Below are positions 5,539-11,714 of a stretch of 11,714 nucleotides of DNA, one piece after another. Every line of letters begins with the position of its first letter. The stretch's first letter is position 1. Location: NCBI GenBank assembly GCA_007133925.1, contig SLLU01000036.1, positions 1 through 11,714 of the forward strand, read 5' to 3'. The stretch is from Candidatus Halarchaeoplasma halalkaliphilum (GTDB taxonomy: Archaea > Thermoplasmatota > Thermoplasmata > Halarchaeoplasmatales > Halarchaeoplasmataceae). The notes below the pieces were generated by a model. The model made no database searches and was not told where the DNA came from. It was given only the letters and a program-made list of their open reading frames with translations. The translations under genes and the position numbers were made by a program.

Positions 5539-6333
5539 TTGGGAGAATTAATATTCATCGGTATGGGGATCTACGACGAGAAGGACATCAGTGTCAGGGG
5601 AAAGGAGGAGTTGAAGGAAGCTGACGCGGTGTACTGCGAGTTCTACACATGCAGCCTTGCAGGTTCCAGCATATCGAATATAGAAAGAGAATACGGTGTA
5701 CGTGTGACCGTCCTGAACAGGGACCAGGTGGAGAGGGAGGAGATACCCCTGAAGGAGGCCATACACAAAAAAGTGGTTTTCTTGACCGCCGGAGACCCCA
5801 TGGCCGCTACCACGCATGTGGACCTACGGCTGAGGGCGGAGGCAAAGGGTATAAAGACCCGTTTGATACATTCTTCTTCCATATTCTCCGCCGCACCATC
5901 CCTGATAGGTGTTCAGCACTACAAGTTCGGAAAGGCGGTCACATTGCCTTTTTCCAGTGATCGGGAGTATCCCGTCAGCCCGTACAAAGGTATAAAGGGC
6001 AACCTGGAACGGGGACTGCACACCCTTGTACTCCTGGATATTAACGGGGAGGAACAAAAATTCATGACCGTGAACCAGGGTGTGGAGGTACTGCTGGCCC
6101 TGGAGGAAAAAATGGGTGAAGGAGTCATCACCGACAGTACGGTTATGGCAGGCCTGGCACGGGTGGGTTCCCGGGAACCGGAGGTCAAGGCTGGATACCC
6201 CAGAGATGTTCTCGAGCACGATTTCGGAGAAGGTCTCCACTGCATCATCGTCCTGGGGGAGCTGCACTTCATGGAGATAGACTCCCTTATAGCCCTGGCC
6301 CGTGCTCCCCAGGAGATCGCCCGGGATGATTAA
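5539..6333 (+). CDS. dph5: Diphthine synthase (diphthamide biosynthesis methyltransferase)
   Basis: Methylates the modified histidine of elongation factor 2 on the way to diphthamide, using S-adenosylmethionine. It belongs to the tetrapyrrole-methylase-like fold. Evidence (264-residue numbering): FIGMGIYDEKDISVRG near the N-terminus, matching the family's FIGLGLxDExDIT, the GDPMAATTH loop (85-93), and HSSSIFSAAPSLIGVQHYKFG near 111-131 with its conserved Ser-Ile-x-Ser core. Length is normal. Two starts are possible: GTG at 5530 and TTG at 5539. I take TTG because GGAG (5527-5530) is 8 nt upstream of it, whereas it overlaps the GTG itself, and family members begin two or three residues before FIG. 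It diverges from trm5; the two promoters must lie in each other's coding sequence. Confidence 0.93.
   Translation: MGELIFIGMGIYDEKDISVRGKEELKEADAVYCEFYTCSLAGSSISNIEREYGVRVTVLNRDQVEREEIPLKEAIHKKVVFLTAGDPMAATTHVDLRLRAEAKGIKTRLIHSSSIFSAAPSLIGVQHYKFGKAVTLPFSSDREYPVSPYKGIKGNLERGLHTLVLLDINGEEQKFMTVNQGVEVLLALEEKMGEGVITDSTVMAGLARVGSREPEVKAGYPRDVLEHDFGEGLHCIIVLGELHFMEIDSLIALARAPQEIARDD
5546..5556 (-). promoter_or_regulatory. Possible TATA box of trm5, inside the dph5 reading frame
   Basis: The minus strand reads GAATATTAATT, centred about 30 nt before the trm5 ATG at 5521. This predicts a very short leader or none. It lies in the first codons of dph5. Confidence 0.45.
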
Positions 6334-6368
6334 GACTGAGATATCTTCTTCTTACGGATGAACAACGA

Positions 6369-6401
6369 TAGAAGTAACGCTGTCCTCCTGTTAGAAGTAA
6401 C
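6369..6401 (+). repeat. Two direct copies of TAGAAGTAAC, 23 nt apart
   Basis: TAGAAGTAAC occurs at 6369-6378 and 6392-6401. The start-to-start spacing of 23 nt is close to two helical turns, so a protein could bind both on one face. They lie about 45 nt upstream of the ileS TATA box and 36 nt after the dph5 stop. No binding protein can be named. Confidence 0.5.
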
Positions 6402-6445
6402 ACAGATGTACACAAACTATAAGGGAACCCTGCTTCGAAGGAACG

Positions 6446-6454
6446 TTTATATAT
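6446..6454 (+). promoter_or_regulatory. TATA box of ileS
   Basis: TTTATATAT preceded by AAGGAACG, a purine-rich BRE-like stretch. It is the best TATA box in the window. Initiation is expected near 6474-6478, about 80 nt before the ileS ATG at 6558, so this gene has a real leader, unlike several others here. Confidence 0.7.
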
Positions 6455-6475
6455 CCCGCACGTATCGATTTTCCG

Positions 6476-6557
6476 CTGTTTGCCGGGCACCCGTGAACCA
6501 AGATGCTGACCATCTACACCTGACCCCGGTTTGAAATGAATTTTAGGGGACCCGCCC
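6476..6557 (+). promoter_or_regulatory. ileS mRNA leader with possible stem and hexapeptide uORF
   Basis: The leader is about 80 nt. CCGGG (6483-6487) can pair with CCCGG (6525-6529), enclosing a small GATG/CATC hairpin (6502-6505 with 6511-6514). CCCC (6524-6527) could alternatively pair with GGGG (6546-6549), the only ribosome-binding-like stretch, 8 nt before the ATG. The enclosed region contains ATG CTG ACC ATC TAC ACC TGA (6503-6523), a six-codon ORF with one Ile codon. Regulation by switching between the pairings is an inference; the pairings are short and could be chance. Confidence 0.35.
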
Positions 6558-9500
6558 ATGAAAGAAAAACCCTTCGAACCATTGGATATGGACAAAGCTC
6601 TGACGGAGAACGAACTGGATGTACTCAGATTCTGGAAGGAAAACTATATCGCTGAAAGATCAAGGAGTCCGGAGAGGGAAAAGAAATTCGGCTTCACCGA
6701 GGGACCTCCCACGGCCAACGGTCTGCCCCACATAGGTCATGTGCTAACCAGGGTCGTCAAGGACGTCTATCTGAGGTACAAGACCATGGAGGGTTACCAG
6801 ATCGTACCCAACATAGCCGGTTGGGACACCCACGGTCTGCCCGTGGAGATAGAGGTGGAGAAGGAGCTGGGTATAGATTCCAAGGAGGAGATTCTGGAGT
6901 ATGGTATGGACAAGTTCAACCGGATGTGCAAGGAGAGCGTTTTCCGGTACGAGAAAGAATGGAGGGAGATGAGCGAGAGGATCGGGTTCTGGATAGATTA
7001 CGATAACGCCTACATAACCATGGACGATGAGTACATAGAGAGCGTTTGGTGGAGTCTCAAAGAGATCTGGAAGATGGGGCTCCTGGAGGAGGGGCACAAG
7101 GTTATACCCTACTGCCCCAGATGCGGCACGCCATTGTCCAGCCACGAGGTGGCCCAGGGTTGGAAACATGCCAGGGATCCGTCCATTTACGTCCGCTTCA
7201 GGCTGAAGGACGAGGACGCCTACCTCCTGGCATGGACCACTACCCCATGGACCCTCATATCCAACCTTCTGCTCACCGTTGGCAGGGACCTGGACTACGC
7301 CCTTGTGGAGTACCAGGGAGAGAAGTATTACATGGCGGAGGCCCTTGTCAGTGAAGTATTCGAGGACGCTGAGATATTAAAGAGTGTAAAGGGAGAGGAA
7401 CTGCTGGGAAGAGACTACGAGCCTCTGTTCCCCTACGTATCACCACCGGGAAAGAGCCACTACGTCACCCACGGGGATTTCGTGAGCCTGGAGGACGGAA
7501 CGGGAATAGTTCACATCGCCCCGGCCTTTGGTGAGGAAGACAGCATGCTTTGCCAGGAAGAGGGCGTGGGCATGGTCAACCCCGTTGACGGGAACGGCAG
7601 GTTCACCCAGGAGGTCACGGATTACGCGGGCATGTTCGTGAAGGACGCCGACGGAAAGATAATGACGGACCTCCACGAGAGGGGTGACCTGATCAAGAGG
7701 GGTTCCATCAAGCACACCTACCCCTTCTGCTGGAGGTGTGATTCACCCCTGCTTTACTATGCCCTGGAGAGCTGGTTCATACGCACGTCGAAGAAGAAGC
7801 ACTTGCTTATAGAGAACAATAACGAAGTCCTGTGGAAGCCCGAACACCTGAAGCACGGTAGATTCGGTAACTTCCTGGACGAATTAAAGGATTGGTCCCT
7901 GAGCCGTAACCGATTCTGGGGGACCCCCCTGCCCATATGGATCTGCCAGGAAGGGCATCAGCACTGCATAGGCAGCAAAAAAGAGCTGGAGGAGATGGCA
8001 ACGGAACCCCTGCCGGAGGATTTCGAACTCCACCGACCCTGGGTGGACAATGTGAAGATAGAGTGTCCGGAGTGTAAAGGCATCATGACCAGGGTGGAAT
8101 ACGTCATAGACTGTTGGTACGACAGCGGCAGCGCCCCCTTCGCCCAGTTCCATTATCCCTTCGAGAATCGGGAAAGGTTCGAAGAGGCTTTTCCTATCGA
8201 TTTCATCACCGAGGCCCTGGATCAGACCAGGGGTTGGTTCTACAGTTTACTGGCCATAAGCTCCCTCGTCCACCGTAAACCGGCCTACATGAGCTGCCTC
8301 ACATTGGGGCTCATACTGGACGAGGACGGAGAGAAGATGAGCAAGAGCAAGGGCAATGCGGTAAATCCCACGGAGGCCATCCATGAACTGGGGGCAGACG
8401 CCATAAGACTGTACTTCCTCAGTCTCCCGGTGTGGAGGTCCTCACGATTCAGCCATGAACTTGTCAGGGAGAAGATCAGCAAGACCCTGAACACACTGAC
8501 CAACGTGGTATCCTTCTTCATAAGCAACGCCAACATAGACGGGTTCGTGCCCGGGGAGTTCCAGGCAGATGATAACCTGGACCGGTGGCTGCTCTCCAAG
8601 AGTCAAACTCTCATAAAGGATGTTAAGATACACCTGGACGAACTGGAGGTCCACAGGGCCACCAGGGCCATAGAGGCCTTCGTTGACGATCTGAGCAACT
8701 GGTATCTCCGGAGGAGCCGCAGGCGGTTCTGGGAGGGATGTCAAGAGGACAAGATGAGTGCTTACAACACCCTTTATTCCGCCCTTAGGGATCTGACCAC
8801 CGTAATGGCACCCTTCACCCCCTTCATCACCGAGAGGATCTATCAGTCATTATTCAGGGACAAGGATTTCACGGAAGAATCCGTACACCTGCTCCCGTAC
8901 CCCGAATACTGTGGTTCCGTAGTGGATGAAGAGTTGGAGGAGAAGATGGCTTGGGTGATACAGGTTGCGGAGCTGGGCAGGAACGCCAGGCAGAAGAGCA
9001 ACATAAAGCTCAGGCAGCCTCTCAGTGAGATCTACGTTGTAACCGATGACGAGAGTAAACAAAGAGGAATAATCGAATTCGCCCATGTGCTCAGGGACGA
9101 GCTCAACGTGAAGGAACTGGAGGTGAAGATGAACAAGGATGATTTCATGAAGTGCACCGTGAGCCCCAATTTCTCCTCCCTGGGCCCAAAGTTCAAGGGC
9201 GATGCCGGTAAAGTGGCGGCAGCCATAGAGAACTGCGACCAAGAGTATATACTGGAAAACATGGACGGTGAGTTCCGGATAGACGGGTACGTACTGGATG
9301 CCGAAGACATAAAGGTGGAAAAGGAGTTTAAGGAGGGATTGAGCGTCAGCGGTAACGGGGAACTGGAGGTATTCGTAAATACCAACATTAGCCAGGAGCT
9401 GCTCTTGGAAGGAATCGCCAGGGACGTGGTAAGGAGGATACAGACCATGAGAAAGGATATGGACCTTGGATATACACAAAGGATCCACACCAGGTACCAG

Positions 9501-9665
9501 GGTGATCAAGAGATCATAGAGGCGGTGGAGGTCATGAAGGAATACATCTCAAGGGAGACCCTCTCTGAAACACTGGAAGAAGGTGGTGGAGAGGGTTACG
9601 AAAAGAGCTGGGATATAGACGGAAACCACATCACCATATGGTTGGAGGCCATAGGGGATAAATAA
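6558..9665 (+). CDS. ileS: Isoleucyl-tRNA synthetase
   Basis: Class I synthetase that charges tRNA-Ile with isoleucine and edits valine; 1035 residues, normal length. Motifs in order: GPPTANGLPHIGH (49-61) with an exact HIGH; GWDTHGLPVEIEVEK; CPRC (186-189); the editing domain with AWTTTPWTL (225-233) and GTGIVHIAPAFGEED (from about 314); CWRC (391-394); SRNRFWGTPLPIW; a zinc knuckle from Cys463/Cys470 and CPEC (503-506); CWYDSGSAPFAQ; DQTRGWFYSLL; and KMSKS (593-597). The C-terminus ends in the anticodon-binding region and the extension (RDVVRRIQTMRKDMDLGYTQRI) seen in archaeal/eukaryotic-like and type 2 bacterial IleRS. AGGGG lies 8 nt before the ATG. The GPPTANG-HIGH form is also common in bacterial type 2 enzymes, so its ancestry deserves a tree. 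Confidence 0.98.
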   Translation: MKEKPFEPLDMDKALTENELDVLRFWKENYIAERSRSPEREKKFGFTEGPPTANGLPHIGHVLTRVVKDVYLRYKTMEGYQIVPNIAGWDTHGLPVEIEVEKELGIDSKEEILEYGMDKFNRMCKESVFRYEKEWREMSERIGFWIDYDNAYITMDDEYIESVWWSLKEIWKMGLLEEGHKVIPYCPRCGTPLSSHEVAQGWKHARDPSIYVRFRLKDEDAYLLAWTTTPWTLISNLLLTVGRDLDYALVEYQGEKYYMAEALVSEVFEDAEILKSVKGEELLGRDYEPLFPYVSPPGKSHYVTHGDFVSLEDGTGIVHIAPAFGEEDSMLCQEEGVGMVNPVDGNGRFTQEVTDYAGMFVKDADGKIMTDLHERGDLIKRGSIKHTYPFCWRCDSPLLYYALESWFIRTSKKKHLLIENNNEVLWKPEHLKHGRFGNFLDELKDWSLSRNRFWGTPLPIWICQEGHQHCIGSKKELEEMATEPLPEDFELHRPWVDNVKIECPECKGIMTRVEYVIDCWYDSGSAPFAQFHYPFENRERFEEAFPIDFITEALDQTRGWFYSLLAISSLVHRKPAYMSCLTLGLILDEDGEKMSKSKGNAVNPTEAIHELGADAIRLYFLSLPVWRSSRFSHELVREKISKTLNTLTNVVSFFISNANIDGFVPGEFQADDNLDRWLLSKSQTLIKDVKIHLDELEVHRATRAIEAFVDDLSNWYLRRSRRRFWEGCQEDKMSAYNTLYSALRDLTTVMAPFTPFITERIYQSLFRDKDFTEESVHLLPYPEYCGSVVDEELEEKMAWVIQVAELGRNARQKSNIKLRQPLSEIYVVTDDESKQRGIIEFAHVLRDELNVKELEVKMNKDDFMKCTVSPNFSSLGPKFKGDAGKVAAAIENCDQEYILENMDGEFRIDGYVLDAEDIKVEKEFKEGLSVSGNGELEVFVNTNISQELLLEGIARDVVRRIQTMRKDMDLGYTQRIHTRYQGDQEIIEAVEVMKEYISRETLSETLEEGGGEGYEKSWDIDGNHITIWLEAIGDK

Positions 9666-9670
9666 TTAAA
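9657..9670 (+). promoter_or_regulatory. Possible TATA region for the 140-residue gene
   Basis: GATAAATAATTAAA covers the ileS stop codon and is centred about 31 nt before the ATG at 9695. It could drive a short-leader transcript. The alternative is cotranscription with ileS. Confidence 0.3.
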
Positions 9671-9694
9671 CCTCCGGCTAGATGAAGGGGTATC

Positions 9695-10117
9695 ATGGAA
9701 GAAAAGGAACTGGTTGTGAAGAAAAGAAATTGCCTGTTCAGGTTCCCTGAAGATATGCAATACAGGGATCTGGCACCGGTATTCCCGGAGCTCCTGGATT
9801 TCTTCATGAGGATATCGGACCAGTATCCCGAAGACAGCGGTGAGGAGTACATGGAAACCCTTATCCGTCTTAACCTGAAGGATCTTGTAGCCAACAACAA
9901 ACCCATGGGTCACAACCGGGAGGCACGCTACCGCATGATATTCCCCCGGGATACGGATCGTGTGGAGTTCTTCGTTTATCCCAGGATATCCGAGGAAGAA
10001 TCTAAGATAGATCATATCGTAAAGCAACTCAGCGAGTTCTTCAAGGAAAGGGATATGGAACACGAGCTGGTGTGGGACCAGATGCGTTCACTCATGAAGG
10101 AACAAAAGAAAAAGTGA
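9695..10117 (+). CDS. Hypothetical protein, 140 residues
   Basis: I do not recognise this protein. It is soluble and rich in charged residues, with no signal peptide, membrane helix or metal-binding cysteine cluster. It begins with short strands (ELVVKKRNCLFRFP), then helical stretches (LAPVFPELLDFFMRI; GEEYMETLIRLNLKDLV), then two strand-like pieces (ARYRMIFP; RVEFFVYPRI), and ends in a long amphipathic helix (ESKIDHIVKQLSEFFKERDM) with a lysine-rich tail. Start: ATG at 9695 with GGGG 4 nt upstream. It follows ileS by 29 nt, so it may be cotranscribed, though an A/T-rich stretch between them could be its own promoter. It ends 4 nt from the convergent helicase stop. Codon usage looks like its neighbours. 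Confidence 0.75.
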   Translation: MEEKELVVKKRNCLFRFPEDMQYRDLAPVFPELLDFFMRISDQYPEDSGEEYMETLIRLNLKDLVANNKPMGHNREARYRMIFPRDTDRVEFFVYPRISEEESKIDHIVKQLSEFFKERDMEHELVWDQMRSLMKEQKKK

Positions 10118-10130
10118 CTGCTTAAAAAAA
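10104..10130 (-). terminator. T-rich termination region of the helicase gene
   Basis: On the minus strand, TTTTTTT (10130-10124, ending in the stop codon) is followed by TTTTTCTTTT (10113-10104). This is the T-run pattern of archaeal intrinsic termination. It overlaps the end of the convergent 140-residue gene; no matching T-run follows that gene on the plus strand. Confidence 0.4.
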
Positions 10131-11714
10131 GTCCTTACATGCTGCGGAGAGGTCCTCCGCAGGGGTGAATTGAAATTCATCGGGAAGGCATTTTTTGTAT
10201 CCGGGATAGTTGAACCTCTTGTCCATGAGCACTATGAGTGCCCTGTCGTCCTTGGAGCGTATTGACCGTCCTGCGGCCTGGAGAACACGGTTCATGGCAG
10301 GATATATGCTCACGTATTCATAACCCTTCTGTTTCCCGAATTTTGCCGTGTAATAATCCTGTAAGGCATTGAGTTCCAACGAAGGGGGCGGAAAGGGTAT
10401 CCCTACCACTATCACCGAGGACAATATGTTATCCCTGTAATCCACACCCTCCGAGAGGCTGCCTCCCTGGACACCCAACAACAGTTGGTCGTTGTTCCTC
10501 CGCAGATTATCCACCATCATCTCCTTACCCTTCTTTCCCAACCTCTTTTCCTCCATCATGATGCGCTTCTTGCAATGAACCCGTTCAAGTCGATCGGTGA
10601 TCTTGTTCATGAGCAAATAGGACGGGAAGAAGCAGGCCACGTTACCGGGTGTGGAATTGCACACATCAGCGATGGCGTTGGCGTAGGCCTGGTACATGGA
10701 AACTCCCCTATCTTTGTAGGATGTTGAAAGGTTCTTCACGCTCACCACCCTTCTGTTTTCCCGGGGAAAGGGAGATTCATAGGCCCTGATGACGGGATCC
10801 TCTATGCCGAGAAGGTCCCCGTACATCTCCCCGGGATGCAGGGTCCCGCTCATGAGCACACCCCCGGGTATCTCCTTGAACACATCCCTGCATAGGTATG
10901 CGGGATCCAGCAGGCTGACCCGTACCGAGGGGGGATCCGGTTCGAAACATCTGAAAACCTCCTTGCCCTCCATGTTCCACCGTACCAGGAACGAAACCAG
11001 ATGCAGAGGTGCCGTTGCCGCCGGGTCTTTCACCATGATTTCCACCGCAGTTTCGCTGAGATCCCCCATGAGATCTTCCACATCCTCGTACCTTCCGAAG
11101 CCGCCCCGGAGTGCCTTGTCCATCATATCGTCGAAGAAGGACTTGTCCACAATCTTGGTGTCCTCCTGCACCTTACCAAGCTCGCTTCCCAGCCTTTTCA
11201 CCACCCCGGCCATCTCTCCGTTCACCCCTTCCAGGAGCGAGAAGGCCTCCCCGAGAACGGGCAGAGATATCTTCTCGTTCAGGTGGGACCGTATCCTGTC
11301 CGGAAGATTATGGGCTTCATCCACAACGAGATAAATATCGTCCAGGGAGGTGTCAGTATTTTTCAGTACGGTATCCCGTATATCCGAGAATATGTAGTTG
11401 TAATCACACACCAGCACTTGGGTATCCTTTGCAGCCTCCAGTGCGGTCTTATGGGGACAGAGATTGTTGTTCACGCATTCCCTCACAAGTTCTTCCACGT
11501 GCAAGGGATGTTTCCTCAGCTCTTCGGCCAAGGATTCCATCCTGGGACCGTAAGTACCACATCTCGATCTGCCCACCTGATTGCAAAATTTCTCGAAGGC
11601 CGCATAGGGCAGTGTTGAGGATTCCTCCAGGGGACACATGTGCTGCTTGGATATCACGTCCACCCCGGATACATCCTTACGTATATCCCGCAGGGTCTCT
11701 ATGGCCATCCTGTG
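10122..11714 (-). CDS. XPD/Rad3-like DNA helicase, N-terminus outside the window
   Basis: Superfamily 2 Fe-S helicase of the DEAD_2/XPD type, probably 5'-to-3', acting in DNA repair or recombination. The frame stays open to the window edge (upstream codons CAC AGG), and the Walker A motif is missing, so the ATG at 11706-11708 is internal. Counting from that Met: four cysteines at 25, 42, 50 and 84 in the order and rough spacing of the XPD 4Fe-4S domain (CPLEESS; CNQVG; CGTYGPR; CPHKTALEAAKD), then CDYNYIFSD, the Walker B box VVDEAHNLPD (128-137), MSGTLHPGE, LLGVQGGSLSEGVDYRD, VVGIPFPPPS and motif VI QAAGRSIRS (477-485). All visible helicase motifs are intact. It converges with the 140-residue gene across 4 nt. 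Confidence 0.93.
   Translation of the reverse strand, partial: HRMAIETLRDIRKDVSGVDVISKQHMCPLEESSTLPYAAFEKFCNQVGRSRCGTYGPRMESLAEELRKHPLHVEELVRECVNNNLCPHKTALEAAKDTQVLVCDYNYIFSDIRDTVLKNTDTSLDDIYLVVDEAHNLPDRIRSHLNEKISLPVLGEAFSLLEGVNGEMAGVVKRLGSELGKVQEDTKIVDKSFFDDMMDKALRGGFGRYEDVEDLMGDLSETAVEIMVKDPAATAPLHLVSFLVRWNMEGKEVFRCFEPDPPSVRVSLLDPAYLCRDVFKEIPGGVLMSGTLHPGEMYGDLLGIEDPVIRAYESPFPRENRRVVSVKNLSTSYKDRGVSMYQAYANAIADVCNSTPGNVACFFPSYLLMNKITDRLERVHCKKRIMMEEKRLGKKGKEMMVDNLRRNNDQLLLGVQGGSLSEGVDYRDNILSSVIVVGIPFPPPSLELNALQDYYTAKFGKQKGYEYVSIYPAMNRVLQAAGRSIRSKDDRALIVLMDKRFNYPGYKKCLPDEFQFTPAEDLSAACKDFF

Noticed and set aside
5824..6267. Reverse open frame of 147 codons opposite dph5
   Set aside because: It is antisense to conserved Dph5 motifs and has no promoter, ribosome-binding site or motif of its own.
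6421..6445. Stretch with TTCGAAGG resembling a tRNA T-arm
   Set aside because: No acceptor, D or anticodon stem can be fitted around it, and it directly abuts the ileS TATA box.
6491..6526. Possible C/D box RNA (two CTGA boxes near 6506 and 6520)
   Set aside because: No acceptable C box (RTGATGA) is present, and the CTGA copies lie in the ileS leader where other explanations fit as well.
8850..9509. Long reverse-strand open frame of 219 codons opposite ileS
   Set aside because: It is fully antisense to the conserved C-terminal part of IleRS, shows no recognisable motif, and is rich in Leu, His and Tyr as expected from the complement of Asp/Glu/Lys-rich codons.
11001..11618. Forward open frame of 205 codons opposite the helicase
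   Set aside because: It lies over the Fe-S and DEAH regions of the helicase, whose motifs prove the minus strand is coding. The forward product is His-rich with no family match.
1..11714. Mobile element, CRISPR array, toxin-antitoxin or defence island
   Set aside because: No transposase, integrase, terminal repeats, repeat-spacer pattern or known defence domain was seen; gene content is housekeeping with even composition.

Overview
The window comes from an archaeon, most likely a euryarchaeote. The evidence is the gene set: the Rpr2-type RNase P protein, Trm5, diphthine synthase, an XPD/Rad3 helicase and an archaeal CRM-domain protein. TATA-like boxes also sit 20-30 nt upstream of several start codons, often with no leader. 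The FN3-repeat surface protein, the DUF998 membrane protein and the compact layout made me think of Thermoplasmatota, but that placement is an inference and nothing here proves it. Base composition looks even along the window. I see no mobile element, CRISPR array, tRNA or rRNA.

Layout. Positions 42-2012 hold a secreted, membrane-anchored protein with four FN3 domains, convergent with a six-helix DUF998 protein. Positions 2084-3435 hold two forward genes: a histidine phosphatase and an unusual fusion of a ModE-like winged helix with a Nudix hydrolase. Positions 3388-3872 hold two reverse-strand genes for very similar small proteins of unknown function. They are a tandem duplication that includes the promoter, and the second one overlaps the end of the Nudix gene tail to tail.

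Positions 3953-9665 are a translation block: RNase P subunit Rnp4 and a CRM-domain RNA-binding protein (overlapping ATGA), then Trm5 (reverse) and Dph5 (forward), which diverge from nearly the same point, then isoleucyl-tRNA synthetase behind a leader of about 80 nt. A 140-residue protein of unknown function follows (9695-10117). It converges on an XPD/Rad3-like Fe-S helicase whose N-terminus lies beyond the right edge.

The genes of the block serve tRNA maturation (RNase P), the decoding-critical m1G37 modification (Trm5), diphthamide on EF-2 (Dph5) and tRNA charging (IleRS). Most of the window is housekeeping. The parts most worth a second look are the duplicated small genes with their copied promoter, the HTH-Nudix fusion, the structured ileS leader with a tiny upstream ORF, and the unassigned gene after ileS.
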